From: Mugil cephalus
Taxonomy: Eukaryota > Chordata > Actinopteri > Mugiliformes > Mugilidae
Direction: 5' to 3'
NCBI RefSeq assembly: GCF_022458985.1
Contig: NC_061785.1
Span: forward strand, 2,411,816-2,475,815
DNA length: 64,000 bases
Shown here: one piece after another, positions 1-13,600 of the stretch
Layout: each line of letters starts with the position of its first letter
How positions within the stretch are numbered: the stretch's first letter is position 1
Translations under genes and position numbers: made by a program
The notes under the pieces: model-generated
What the model saw: the letters and a program-made list of their open reading frames with translations, nothing else
What the model was told of the DNA's origin: nothing
Databases searched by the model: none

Positions 1-182
1 CAGAATATTCTTATGTTTCTGATTACCAGTAGCAGCTTATCAACATATATAATTTACTGCTTTTTACAATGGGAGAAAATTAATATTTAGCAGAAAAGCG
101 TTTAAGTTATCGTTTAGTTTGGCCCTCCAACACAGTTCAGATTTTTCATGCGGCCCCCAGTAGAAATTAATTGCCCAGCCCT
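1..182. repeat. remnant of a DNA transposon end
   Basis: The stretch ends in a 'TTGCCCAGCCCTGG' motif near position 170-182, the kind of terminus seen on many fish non-autonomous hAT-like elements. The other end lies outside the window, so the element cannot be delimited. No coding potential seen. Confidence 0.35.
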
Positions 183-459
183 GGTAAAGAGGGAGTTGAT
201 TTGATTTTTGTTTGTTCTACAGAGCGTCTAGCATACTCAACAAGGTTCCAGTGGCCCAGTCACCGTTTAGGGGAGATCTCACTGTTTCTGCTATCCGGAT
301 TTTAGTATTATTTTTCAAGGTTTTCTTGATTAACCCTCTGAATCCCAAGCAGTTTTGGGCCGTTTTTTGTTTCTGTTTTACTCACTGTGGTCTAATGTGT
401 GTGCGATATTTGATTTTGTGGAGATTAAAAAAAAAAATGAATTAGTGTATACTATACTC

Positions 460-908
460 CAGTGGTCCCCAAACTACAGCCCTCCACATTTGGTCCGACC
501 CCTGAACAATACCAGAGAGTATTTTCATATTTTCATGTGTATTTGTATTTGATAATAAAGTTGGACTTTTGCAATAAAATGTTCCTTAGTTATGAACTTT
601 TTTCATTATTAACTATTAGTAAGTAAACTATTTCATACACGCATATAACTTGACATTCTGTTCCACCCTTCTGCGGTCTGTGCCCCTATCTGGCAACCCC
701 CAGCAAAAAATCTTCAACCCGCCACTCTCAAAGAGACAACGGAATAATGGCGAAAAGATTAGGTAAGAGCTTTCTGGAAAACAATAAATTTTTACGTTTA
801 GGCACTCTTGCAATCGTCACACTTTTTCTGTTACCACCTGACCCTGGCCCCCCATCAGAGAAGGGAAAAGTTATGTGGCCCTCACAGGAAACAGTTTGGG
901 GACCCTTG
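460..908. mobile_element. non-autonomous hAT-like element (MITE)
   Basis: The left end reads CAGTGGTCCCCAAACTA (from 460). The right end (894-908) is its imperfect inverted complement, CAAGGGTCCCCAAAC when read on the minus strand. The flanking octamers (452-459 and 909-916) agree at six of eight bases, which fits a decayed 8-bp target duplication. The inside has no convincing open frame. Family placement comes from the 'CAGTGGTCCCCAA' terminus known from hAT elements and is moderately sure. Confidence 0.5.
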
Positions 909-1139
909 CAATACACTTAAGGTACCCTGAAGCCCAGAAGAAAAACATTGATGATGTAACTACGTGCACACAAGACTTCGAATGAAAGACAAAAGAATTG
1001 GTGAACTAGAACTACATTATTACAACCTATTAGACGAATTTAGTCTTTATAAAATACTATTTATTCAAACACAAATAAACTTAGGCACTCATGGTGCTTC
1101 TTCTCCATCTGTCAAGGACTGTAGTCAGAAAGTCCAATT

Positions 1140-1545
1140 TTGAGCATAGCTCAATTAAGCTCTGTATGTAAACGCACCGACTGTTGCAAGTCTCCAGTAC
1201 CTAAAGGAGACCTACAATGTGCTTGGAAGGAGTGGGAGAGTGAACTTCCAATGCTTGGCACAACCCACTTGGAACTGTCTGCAGCCCAGCTGAGTGAACT
1301 CATCAACACCGAGCTGACTGTATCCATTAACAGAACCTGGCTGTGGTCTGATTCTACTATGGTGGTGACACGGCTTCATTCTGAGTCCTGCAGGTATAAG
1401 CCCTTCAGTCCAACAGGATTGCAGAGATGCTCGACTTCACCTTAGCTGATAAATGGAGGTATGTGGACACAAAACAGAATCCAGCAGATGACATCACTAG
1501 GGGTAAGCCTGGATAAATTGGCCAACTTGAGGGATTTGTCCGCTC
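1140..1545 (+). pseudogene. BEL/Pao retrotransposon RNase H remnant
   Basis: The conceptual translation contains 'WKEWESELPMLG', 'LELSAAQLSELI' and 'LWSDSTMVVTRLHSESCRYK'. After a frame change near 1405 it continues with 'RIAEMLDFTLADKWRYVDT' and 'NPADDITRG'. These match the RT-to-RNase H region of Pao/BEL LTR retrotransposons, where 'WTDST...' carries a catalytic Asp and 'NPADDLTRG' closes RNase H. The frameshift and the simple repeat just downstream show it is dead. No LTRs were found in the flanks. Confidence 0.75.
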
Positions 1546-1565
1546 GCTACACATTGCAGCAGGTT

Positions 1566-1567
<2 letters not shown>

Positions 1568-1633
<66 letters not shown>

Positions 1634-1641
1634 ACACACAC
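1568..1641. repeat. (GA)n followed by (CA)n microsatellite
   Basis: About 31 GA dinucleotides are followed at once by about five CA. It sits directly behind the BEL/Pao remnant. The serine/leucine and glutamate/arginine open frames across it are artefacts of the repeat. Confidence 0.95.
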
Positions 1642-1925
1642 GCTTTCTGTGTGGTTGATACGGACGTTGGGACGGGTCTTAATTGGAACAAACCAATCGT
1701 CTTGGCCTAATCACATGCTACTGGCCTGAGTGGCCTCTGATTGGTCTGGACTGCCTCTCTGACTTAGAAAAAAAAACGTCACATAGCTGTGACGCAGTAG
1801 ACCGGCTGACCGGCAGCCTATTGAATTTTTTTTTTAAAAAAAATAGAGAGAGACACAGGCCAGCAGGCCAATCATAGGCCAGCGCTCTCGGGAATACTCC
1901 CGGTTCTCCCTATGGCCAGTCCGGG
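1642..1925. other. non-coding stretch, nothing recognised
   Basis: No conserved frame, RNA gene or clear repeat family was recognised. A poly-T/poly-A block lies near 1825-1845. Homology to the duplicated NLR 5' flanks starts just after this segment. Confidence 0.5.
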
Positions 1926-3598
1926 CCTGCACCATCAGGGACATAAGTCAAGGACCAACACATCTGTCTCTGATCATAACCACAGACACAATAATTCACA
2001 ATCTATGTAGTTTTATGTAAATTAGATCAAACAGATTCACAGTGAGCAGTATGAGGTGGAAGAACAACAAACCTTTAGGGAAAAAAAAAGAACAGAAATT
2101 AAATAAAAATAACTAACTAATAACGTTTAACTATCCAGACTGTCCATGAAGGGTGGAAACATGACTGTATGAGTAAAGCGACTAAAGTTCAAATGTAAAC
2201 TGGAACTACAGGGATTATATATTTACAGGTTGTTGCAGATAGTAATAAAGACAAAGCAATAAATATAACAAAATAAAGTTGCTTGGAAATAAATGTGGAG
2301 GAGGAGTTTCTTGTTTGTGTGGTTGTAGGAGTGGGGGCGGGGAGATGTGAATGTGCTGAGAAGAGTCAGATAATATCACACCATAAACTACAAAAATAAA
2401 TCTAAAATATATGTTAATGTGTTGGAAAAAGAGGTGAAACAGATAATACTACTAATCATTTAATACTTGGTGATTTCTAAGCATCAGTTTGAGCTGGGAG
2501 GACAGAAGACACGAAGACAACACATTAAGAGGCTGAACTAGGGCTGGGCGGTATGACCAAAAATGTATATCACTTTCTTATCAGTCTTATCAAGATGAAA
2601 TGAAGAAACTGGCACAATTATGGTTTAAATAAAAATATTAAAACCATCCCAGAGAAAACTCTCCAAAAATTGTAAATTGTCTTTTTACTTAACTTTTTTG
2701 TATTTAGGCTATTCAAATTTGCCACCAAGAACATTTTACAAGGCTACGTTTGAACACCTCATGATAAAGTAATTGACCCTTGTCTGATACTCATAATTTC
2801 TGAGTACAACTTGACTGAGTCATAATACAATACAATGCAGCCTTGTTGCTGGGTGCTTATGCTTTACTGGGGCACTGCTCACAGAGATAATGTGTGAAAC
2901 ATACAGACACAGATCAAAACGAGTAACATTCAATTAACTACACTAGGAATCGTTGCTCTACAATGAGTTGGCGACTTATCCAGAGTGTAGCCCACCTCTC
3001 ACCCGTTGACTAGCTAGGCTCTGATATCCTGGTCCCTGCTCTGCTGCTCCTACTCCTGGCCTCCCTCTCAAGTCTTTACTGGTGTTCAGATTTGTGTTTT
3101 TTTGGGGCCATCATCTTAATTGAACTTCCTCTCGCTTGTTCATGCTCACTCAGTTCACATGAGGAAGAACAAACCGTGGGCAAAACCGTTTTTTAAAAGA
3201 AAGGGGTTATGGAAATGATTAAAATATTGTGAGACTGTGTTGCTTTATTTTAGCTCAAATTCATTGGAGTGAATACATAATAGTTAAGTTTATGTATAAT
3301 AATTTAGTCATAGTTGCTATTGGGGTCTGTGTGTGGGTCCTAATGAGCTGAGGCCCTTTGAATTGTCATCACCTTTCCCCCCATAGAACGGTGCTGCATC
3401 TGGTCGTTCTAAAAATAAAAACCAGATTCAAGTCCAGTTCAGAGCTCACTGATAATATACAGATGACACCTGGAAGATTATTTAGAATTGTAGTCCATTA
3501 CAGGAAACTATATATTCATTTATTCAGACTTTCATTCTGCGTCATGAATTGTTCATGTTGACTCCTCCTCTAAACACCTGACAGGTGAACAGTTTGTT
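1926..3598 (+). repeat. duplicated 5' flank of NLR gene A
   Basis: From 'GGACATAAGTCAAGGACCAA' onward the sequence matches the regions ahead of NLR genes B (from about 22060) and C (from about 38835), and the orphan copy (from about 36927). This copy carries an insertion at about 2540-3417 that the others lack. No coding exon is visible. It is part of the tandem duplication unit. Confidence 0.8.
2540..3417. mobile_element. non-autonomous DNA transposon insertion in the gene A 5' flank
   Basis: Genes B and C read 'GGCTGAACTCACACTAAAC' here. Gene A instead switches to 'TAGGGCTGGGCGGTATGACC', a well-known start of fish non-autonomous DNA elements, and rejoins the shared sequence near 3418-3425. 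The right terminus is not an obvious inverted copy, so the element may be truncated. No open frame of note. Confidence 0.5.
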
Positions 3599-3612
3599 AG
3601 TTTCAGTTTCGT
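3599..3612 (-). promoter_or_regulatory. interferon-stimulated response element ahead of NLR gene A
   Basis: AGTTTCAGTTTCGT is, on the minus strand, ACGAAACTGAAACT. It fits the ISRE/IRF consensus GAAANNGAAACT without mismatch. It lies about 60 bases before a strong splice donor that ends a probable non-coding first exon, which is a promoter-proximal position. Activity is inferred. Confidence 0.6.
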
Positions 3613-3673
3613 CTCATTTTCACCAGGATTGTGTCGCAGATGGTTTTGTCTCCGTGTCAAACTCCGTCTAAAG
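3613..3673 (+). other. probable non-coding first exon of NLR gene A
   Basis: A conserved block ends at the donor AAG|GTAATG (3673/3674). The coding exon is preceded by a matching acceptor, TTTCAG|CATC (4636/4637), four bases before the ATG. The arrangement repeats at genes B and C. The 5' boundary is unknown and the start given is arbitrary. Confidence 0.45.
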
Positions 3674-4640
3674 GTAATGAAGCAGTTTTGAATGTTTTCT
3701 TGGTTAACATCAGCTGTCAGCAGCTCTGCTCCGACAGAAGCAGCAGAAATCTGCAGCTTCATAAATTCACCTTAATGTGAGTCAGAGCTGAAAGGGTAGA
3801 GTCTGGAGGAGGCCTGCTAGGAAACTGATCAGAGCCACACCTGCTTCCTAAATATCATTTAGCTCTCTTTATTATTTACATTAATGACACAGTCTTTTAT
3901 TTTATGTCTGTCTCTAGAAGTTTGATCTGCTTTTCCAACAGGAAGAGGTGAAAGTAACTAAATAGTCCAGTTCAACATAGAGACGCTTTATACACGATAT
4001 ACACATTTATAAAAAAAGATTATTTGTAGTAAAAAAAAAAAAAAAAAAGTAGTAGTGAATCAGCACAAGTTAAAAAATACAAGCATAAATGTATTATTTA
4101 GAAAAATAAAATATAAACTGTAAACTTAAAGGGGGTAGCTCTTATATAAACATACATGTTCAAAGTTCAAGGTCCAGTAATACAGTGATACTTGAGAGTC
4201 CAGGTCAGACTCAGAGTTGAAAAAGGAGAATATATAAGAATTTAAATATGGAACGGACATGAGATATGTTGTGTTTATATGTGAGTATATGTATAATGTG
4301 TAAATATATTAAAGACTCAAGTGGTGTTTATTGTCACCTCCTCAGTATATGACTGAAAACATGTTAGTGTGAGATTGAGTTTCTCCTGGTCCCACTGTGC
4401 TGACAAGACACGACAACATGTTACAACACAGAATAGAAAAGGAAGAAATGAACAGAAGGTTTACAGGTCTATGAAGAATGAGTCTATAAATATATACAAG
4501 ATACTTAATGTCTGGAGAAAATATATAAAGTCTGTGAACTGGAAGAAAGTATAAAATATACAGAGTGTCAGTGAAGGCATCAGTATCAGTGGAGGATCAG
4601 GTGATCTGTTTACAACATGTATGATTAGTGTTTCAGCATC

Positions 4641-7600
4641 ATGGACCAGAGACAGGACAGACTGGAGGGACCTGGACCTGGACCTGGACCTAAACCAAAA
4701 CCTGGACCTAAACCCAGCTGTGTATCCCGGTCCAAGGACATTATTACTGATATTAAACTGAGACAAAGGTAAGTGGTTAATATCATCATGAAGAGAATTT
4801 TCCTGAATAATTAAGAAGTTTTATCATCATTGTCCGAACAACAACAAACTACAGTTTAGCAGCTCTCTGGTTCTGCAGCAATAAAACTAAAAGCTACAGC
4901 AGCAACACACAAGAAAATCTACACTATAAACAAGTGAAAGCACAGAAGAGTGAACTGGTAGGACGTAGCAGCACTTTAAAACAGGGACGATAAAACAACT
5001 GAGTCACAGAATGAACAACCAATAATTAAGAACAGAGTAAATGTGTCAGTAGAGTGCAAGTGGACTAGGGAGGAGGTATGGGTAGTAGGTCTACAGTCTA
5101 TGGGGGAGAGGGCTGGTGGTTTAGCCTGATCTAATTTAATCAGTGGTGTTTTTCTATCAGGACCCATCAGAGAACACAGTCTGATCAGGATGAACCCAGC
5201 TGTGTGTCCTTCAAGAGTGACCGGTCAAAGGATTTGGACATTGTTTTTAAAGGAGGACTTGGTTCTGTTCCAGAGAGGTAAAGTGTCAGTAAACGTGTCT
5301 GACTTGAGGAGCTGATGGTTCTACTTTCATGTCTCTTCCTCTTTGGGTTGAAGCTGGTTCATCACTCTAGTGTCACTGGGTTTATAAAACATGTTTGTTT
5401 CATCCTTTTACTTCTGACGTCTTGATTTGACGATTTGAATTATTCTCATCAGGTTTTGTCCTACATGCTCATTTATCCGTGCTGGTTTATTTACAGGATC
5501 CAACAGCAGAGACCAGACTCTCTTGGATCTGGATCTGGATACAGATCTGGAGTCAGCCGTGTGTCCCTCCAGAGTGACCAGTCAAAGGATTTGGACATTG
5601 TTTTTAAAGGAGGACGTGGTTCTGGTCCAAAGAGGTAAAGTGTCAGTAAATGTGTCTGACTTGAGGAGCTGAGGATAAATAAACGTTGACTTGCTCATGT
5701 CTGTTTCATCTCTGCTGCTTAGATGTTGTAGATGTTTCCTCAGAAGATAAACAGATGTTCATCTAAACAACACAGACACACTGGAGGAAGAAGATAGACA
5801 ACATATAGATACAAGAGAATAATCACTAACTTCATACAAATCATGGTTTGAGTAACTTGCTGAATTCTTTCTTATTTGACAAAGATCTTCTTAAGGGAGA
5901 AGATAGATAAGAGACTGATCTTTGAAGCAGAGTAGTGTCTTCAGTCTTAAATCAGCTGTTCAGTCTGTTTCCATGGAGACAAGTTTTCATTCTGTTTGAC
6001 TCTGGACCAGAGAGAGAGAAGATGAGATCGTTCTGAGGAGAGGAGGAGCTAAACTAATGCTAAGCTAATCAGAGTTCATAAAGACACAGTCTGATGTCTG
6101 AGACTGATGTAGATCAGACCTCAATCCTCCTCTGATCAGAGACACGTCTTCCTTTACTCCTCTATGAACCATCTGTCTTCTCTGAGAACATTTAGACGTT
6201 GTTGTCCCTTGTCCTTCAGGTGTATGTGGACAGATGAGTCCTGACCTGAAGACCTTGTTTCAGTCGTAGAGAAGATAAACTCTTGTTTGAGTTTCGGGGA
6301 GGACATCACACTTTGTTCCTTAGTGGCCAAAGTTAAAATAGTGAAGTATGTTTGAGGAGAGAAAGAAACAGCTGATGGCTCTGAGGTGAAGAACATGTGC
6401 CTCGCTAGGATTATCATTTCTAACATGTTCAGTCAGAGAGTCTGAGATTTCTTCATGTTTCTGTCTGGTTTGTTTTCTGGTGCTCAGGACATTTTCCAGT
6501 GTTCAGTCTCTGGTTCTGGGTTCCTTCTCCAGCTGATTCATCAGGAGGCAAAGCTTGATGAAACAGCTGCAGACTGAGCTGTTGATGGTCAGTGGGAGGA
6601 CTAGTAAACCGTTACCACTACAGAGACTCATCTGATTCACTCTTCACTTCCACATATCACTCCAGGGACATTTAGCTTGTGTTGGTCTCTGTGTGGACAG
6701 ACATGATGAGAGATAATTGTTGATGATTGGTCCACAGAGTCCACCAGCAGAGCTCAGAGGTTCTCAGTGGTCAGCCTGCCCAGCAGCGTCAGACACAGCT
6801 GGACTCCATCTTTCCGGTCTGTACATGTACAACAACTACTTTCCATCATGTCCATGCAGCTCTTTGTAGACCAGTGGATTGTCAGTGTGTCCAACATGGA
6901 TCTGATGTTTGTCTCTGTGATTTCAGTCTGCTTGTGTCATTTATATCGTCTTCTGTTCCAGCTGCTGGAGGACAACATCATCAATTTTGTGAAGAAGGAG
7001 CTGAAGAAGATCCAGAAGGTTGTGAGTCCAGATTACCCAGAATGCTCAGAGAGTCAGAGGGAGGATGAGGAGGTGTTGGAGGGTGAGGATGAAGAGCAGA
7101 GGAGGAGCAGCAGAGATTTATTAGTGAAGATGACAGTGAACTTCCTGAGGAGAATGAAGCAGGAGGAGCTGGCTGACTGTCTGCAGATCAGTAAGAGGAT
7201 TTCTCTAAACATTAAAGCTGCTGGAGAAATGAGACATTTACTAATGTCTCAAGAGATGAATCAAGATATATTCACACACTCATTCTTTAGGGCAATGACA
7301 TGTTGGAATATTTACTGGAGAGTTTATTCATTCATCTTATTTGTCTTGTTTTTTTCATTCAGGACATGAAGCTGCAGTTTGCCGACATCAAGTTAAATCT
7401 AGTCTGAAGAAGAAGTTCCAGTGTGTGTTTGAGGGGATTGCTAAAGCTGGAAACTCAACCCTTCTGAATGAGATCTACACAGAGCTCTACATCACAGAGG
7501 GAGGGATTGCAGAGGTCAATGATGAACATGAGGTCAGACAGATTGAAACAGCATCCAGGAAACCACACAGACCAGAAACAAGCATCAGACAAGAAGACCT

Positions 7601-10600
7601 CTTTAAAGCCTCACCTGGAAGACATGGACCAATCAGAAGAGTGATGACAAAGGGAGTGGCTGGCATTGGGAAAACAGTCTTAACACAGAAGTTCACTCTG
7701 GACTGGGCTGAAGACAAAGTCAACCAGGACATCCTCTTCATATTTCCATTGACTTTCAGAGAGCTGAATATGGTGAAAGATAGAAAGTTCAGCTTGGTGG
7801 AACTTGTTCATCACTTCTTCACTGAAACCAAAGAAGCAGGAATCTGCAGCTTTGAAGACTTCCAGGTTGTGTTCATCTTTGACGGTCTGGATGAGCGTCG
7901 ACTTCCTCTGGACTTCCACAACACTGAGATCCTGACTGATGTGACGGAGTCCACCTCAGTGGATGTGCTGCTGACAAACCTCATCAGGGGGAAACTGCTT
8001 CCCTCTGCTCACCTCTGGATAACCACACGACCTGCAGCAGCCAATCAGATCCCTCCTGAGTGTGTTGACATGGTGACAGAGGTCAGAGGGTTCACTGACC
8101 CCCAGAAGGAGGAGTACTTCAGGAAGAGGTTCAGAGATGAGGAGCAGGCCAGCAGGATCATCTCCCACATCAAGACATCACGAAGCCTCCACATCATGTG
8201 TCACATCCCAGTCTTCTGCTGGATCACTGCTACAGTTCTGGAGGATGTGTTGGAAACCAGAGAGGGAGGAGTGCTGCCCAAGACCCTGACTGAGATGTAC
8301 ATCTACTTCCTGGTGGTTCAGGCCAAAGTCAAGAAGGTCAAGTATGATGGAGGAGCTGAGACAGATCCACACTGGAGTCCAGAGAGCAGGAAGATGATTG
8401 AGTCTCTGGGAAAACTGGCTTTTGATCAGCTGCTGAAAGGAAACCTGGTCTTCTATGAATCAGACCTGAAAGAGTGTAGCATCGATATCACAGCAGCCTC
8501 AGTGTACTCAGGAGTGTTCACACAGATCTTTAAAGAGGAGAGAGGCCTGTACCAGGACAAGGTGTTCTGCTTCGTCCATCTGAGCGTTCAGGAGTTTCTG
8601 GCTGCAGTCTACATGATCCACTGTTACACCAACAGGAAGACAGAGGAGCTGCAGGACTTTCTGGGACAAAACTGCAATAACTCACCCCTGGATGAGTTTC
8701 TGAACAGAGTCATGATTAAATCCCTGGAGAGTAAAAATGGTCACCTGGACCTGTTAGTTCGCTTCCTTCATGGCCTCTCTCTGGAGTCCAACCAGAGGCT
8801 CTTAGGAGGTCTGCTGGGTCAGAGAAAGAACAGTCCAGAAATCATCCAGAGAACCATCAACAACCTGAAGAAGATGAACACTGATGAAATCTCTCCTGAC
8901 AGAAGCATCAACATCTTCCACTGTCTGATGGAGATGAACGACCTCTCAGTTCATCAGGAGATCCAAGAGTTCCTGAAGTCAGAGAACAGATCAGAGAAGG
9001 AACTCTCTGAGATCCACTGCTCAGCTCTGGCCTACATGCTGCAGATGTCAGAAGAGGTTCTGGATGAGTTGGACTTGAAGAAGTACAACACATCATTGGA
9101 GGGACGACGAAGACTGATTCCAGCTGTGAGGAACTGCAGAAAGTTTCGGTGAGTCCTATATATATATATTACCACATACATATATATATGGTAATGTGGT
9201 TAGCTGGCTGGATAAATACGATAAAAAAGATTGTGTTGCCGAGATATATACCATTTACCAAATAGACTAAATGAATCGGAATGCTGTGTGTTTGAGCAAA
9301 CTGAGGCATGGTGTAAGGTATATAGTAATTTGATCTGAAAAGTGAAGAGGGTGCCAAATCCAAATAGTTTCAAGGTAAGATAGAGTTAGGGCCACTCCAC
9401 CCCATTGAATGCGTTTTCTTTTTTAAAAGAAGCCATTAAGCTCATTAATAGTAACAGTGAGCCGTTTCCAATCCTCACTTACTACTACAGTACGGATTAC
9501 GAGCCTGGATCGCGATGCCGAACCTGAAAATGTCCCCGTCTGCTATCCCTTTCAATTCCTCCCATAATGACTTCAGAACAGTCTTCAGAAGACTGACTTG
9601 ACCTGACTGAAGCCGGTATACAGGCACAATACGAGCTATGGTCCTTAACTGAATGTATTGCCTTCATGTATATGTTTAGTGATGGGGGAAAAAAATTAAG
9701 GTCTGTGTGTGTGTACATATACCGTCACAGTTCAATAGGTCTTTGCGTTTTTTTATGGATGAGAAATGGAGGCTTGTGTAAGGCTGTTTGGTAGGGAGCC
9801 TTGCTGGAGAGAATAATGATACATTTCAAGGAGTAGTGGAGCTAACTGATCTGAAAAGCGGGATTTACCACTGTTAGTCAATTTTATTGCCTCTTTGCAT
9901 TAGAGGAGCATCAAGTATCTCCCTGTGATTGGAAGGAATGTTAGGCACTGTAATTTGGTCAAAGAATGTTGTAAGTTGAGTTTTATCACTAGGTGATTCT
10001 GATTTCTACAACTGAGAGTAGAATGTTTTGAAAGTCTGAATTTATCTGATCTGGATCCATTGTTATGTAGCCTGTTTCGTCTCAGATTTGAGTAATTTGG
10101 ATAACAGGTTGTTTGGACTTTAGCTGGTGCACCAGGAGGCGGCCAGCCTTGTCCCCATGTTCGTATACTGATCCGCGAGAGAAGCAGATTGAGTTCCGTT
10201 TGGAGCAATACTATCTCTTTAAGCAGGCCAGGTGTCTGGGTTGTTGATAATGACCTGTCGATAATGGTTGTCCCAGTTTGGTATGGATGCTAAGATAACT
10301 GGTTTTTGGTATAATGTGTTTAGAAAAACAACATAGCGGCTGCCATGGTCTGTAATGGTGTTATCAGGGGTAAAATGCACATTTTTCCTAATCAGTATGG
10401 ACATGCCTTTTGTTTTTAAGTTTTTGAGTGGTAAATCTGACCTATCCATGGCCTATTCTGTTTCCTATGAACGAGGATATAGGGATGTGTCTCCTGAAGG
10501 AACATAATATCAGGGTTCAAATTTTTAATATGCGTCATGATTGTTGTTCGCTTTACAGCAGCATTTAACCCACCAGTGTTGAGAGTCCCCTGCTTATTCC

Positions 10601-13600
10601 CAATTGCTACTGATCAAACTAAGTGTAAACCTTGGAACAAAAAAAACTTTGAGTACACCATTTGAATCTACTCAGTATACTTTGGGAGTCTTCCAAGACC
10701 GAAGAAAACAGTAGTTAGCTGGCAAACAGGCTAAAGGAAAAGAAATAAAATAGATTTAAAAAAAAAATACACACAGAAAAGCATAAATTAAGATAAGTAA
10801 TAATAATGTTAATGTTTATGACATGACATCAACATTGTGAGAGGGATTGACATTAGAGGCGCATGTCAACATCAATACTCTCATATGACAAACAACCTGG
10901 GTAGTAAGAACAAATTTAGTGAATAATGGTAATATAAAATAAAGTGTCCAAGTGCAAAAACCACTCCTCCCACAAAGTGAGGCAGTCAAAACATTAGCTC
11001 GTGGCCCGAAACATCAGGAATGGGCTACACAGGTCCCTGGTCCCTCTTGTAGCTCACCGCAAAGGTCGCTACTTCTTCTGGGGACCCAAACCTTTGCTTT
11101 GCGTCACTATCCTGTGTTATTTGCAGGCAGGCTGGGTCTAAGAGCCAGATTATATAGTTGGGTCATGACAGCTTGATACTTGGCTCGTTCCTCGACCACT
11201 TCGGGGGCGTAGTTTTCAAAGTTCTGGACCGGGGTCCCTCGATACTGCAAGTTTCCATGTCTCTTCCGGGCCTGATTAGGTCATTCCGAATAATTACTGG
11301 CCGCGACCTCGACCCGTACTGCGGTTAAGACGCTAGTGATCTGTGTGCAGGGTCGAGCTCCGGTGGAAAACGGAGGATCTCTTTGTAGTTCAAATAGCAG
11401 CTCAGAAGAAGGTTGTGGCCCTGGGTCCCTCAATTGACTCTGGAAGGCTGATAATTCTGATATTATTTCGACGACTCTGGCTCTCAAGGTCAGAGGTTCT
11501 CGACAGCAGCTTAGCATTATTATCAACCAGCATCACATAACTCGTAACCACTTCCCATATGCGTTGGTCATTTTGTCTGGCCTTAGTTTCCAGAGAGTCG
11601 ATCTGTTGATCAGGATCAGTCACCGCAGTTTATACTTTATCCAGTTGCAGCTCAAGGGCTACGAAGGTTTTCTTAAAGTTGGTTGAGATGTTAGCACCAC
11701 GCTCCTCTAGCAGACTAGCTATGCTAGTCACACAGGAGTTGCTGCTGATGAGAATAACTCTTTCCTGTCAAACACAGTAAGAAAAGATGAGCTGAACCAC
11801 TGATGTGGAGACAAAATGTCCAACAGGATGTGTCCAACTGTCCACTCATCAACACATCTCCTTCATAGAAATGTCTTCTTCCATAATAACAGATTTTATT
11901 TATTTGTCTCATGACAGACTTGTTGATCGTGAACTCTCAGAGAGTGACTGTGAAGTTGTGGCCTCAGCTCTGAAGTCCAACCCCTCCCATCTGAAACATC
12001 TGGACCTGAGTGACAACAACCTGGAGGGTTCAGGAGTGAAGCATCTCTCTGCTGGACTGGAGAGTCCAAACTGTAAACTGGAGATTCTGAGGTCAGTTTT
12101 CATTTATTTTATTTTCTTCTCAGGCTTCTGAAGAATGGAGATGCAGTTTAGATGAGTTCTCTTGTCAGGACTGTCAGATAGAAAAGGAGCTCAAAGAGTT
12201 GAAATGAAGGAGCATCATGTTCCTGAACATCAGCAGGTATCTCCTCAGTCATCGGTGGTGGGTCTGATCACAAACCACATCAAGTCCAGTCTTCACATGT
12301 GTTGACATTAACAGAGTTCTTGGTGTCACTAATCATTCTTTCTGTCCATACTGTCTGTGGACAAATCCCCTTATAGTATGACTCCAATCAGACCAGATGG
12401 AGGACAACATCCACAGTGTTGTTGTGTTGTGTTGATCTTCAACTCATCTTGTTCTTCAGCACATCCAGTCAGTATCAGTTTGTGTTTACACAGTGTTTCC
12501 TGCTGAGCTGCAGTGGAGGGACAGGAACTCAAAGAGGAACTTTGATTAGTGTCAGTCAGACTGCTGAAGCTTCATATTAGTGTCAGCTCAACAGTGGAGT
12601 TGTGTTAGGAAGAGACCACTGCACAGTCAACTCTGGAATCAGTCCATATGACATGTGGCTGTTGTTGGAAGACACACTTGAACATGTCAACTTGTCCTTT
12701 AACATTTGAATGACACAAACCTCCTGAGACACCAAATCCAGGAAGAAGAAGGTCCTGGAATCAAAGATCTAATCAACAGTTTGTAGTCCAACATGTGCTA
12801 GGAGATATCAATCCTGTAATGAGGTCAGCAGCATCTTATTGATCTGTGTTGACATCAATAGTTGTCTGAATGTTGTACTGACGTTTGGATGATGTCTGTA
12901 GAAGGCTGACATGATGAAGATCCACAATAACACAAGGACAAAGTCACTCTACTCATTTTAGAGAACAGCTCATTGAACCCTACACGTTACAGTTGTTCCA
13001 TCTTTTATTTTTTATTTAGATTGTGGAGATGCAGGCTGTCAGAGATCAGCTGTGATTCTCTGGTCTCAGCTCTGAAGTCCAACCCCTCCCATCTGAAACA
13101 TCTGGACCTGAGTAACAACAACCTGAAGGATTCAGGAGTGAAGCAGCTGTGTGGTTTTCTGGAGAGTCCAGACTGTAGACTGGAGACTCTGGAGTGAGTT
13201 CACTGTCTGTTACTGTTGTAGATCTGATATGTTTAATCAACCAACTGAATCTAATTTATTTTCATTAATAACTTGATTGTTCCTTAAGGTGAAGACAAAT
13301 AGAAACTCATATAAATAACTGTATAATGTTGAGCTTCATTCCTGGTCAACACACATTGATAAGGACACGTTTAAACCCTCAACACATCTGACTGATCATC
13401 AATCATTTCATCTTTTATTCTTTATTCAGATTGAGTTACTGCAGTTTGTCAGAGATCAGCTGTGATTCTCTGGGACCAGCTTTGAAGTCCAACCCCTCCC
13501 ATCTGAAACATCTGGACCTGAGTTACAACAACCTGATGGATTCAGGAGTGGAGCAGCTGTGTGGTTTTCTGAAGAGTCCAGACTGTAGACTGGAGACTCT

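Noticed and set aside
7487-9096. Series of minus-strand frames of 60-85 codons across the NACHT exon (also at 26616-28309 and 42674-44367)
   Set aside because: They mirror the conserved plus-strand coding sequence in all three copies and lack any family resemblance.
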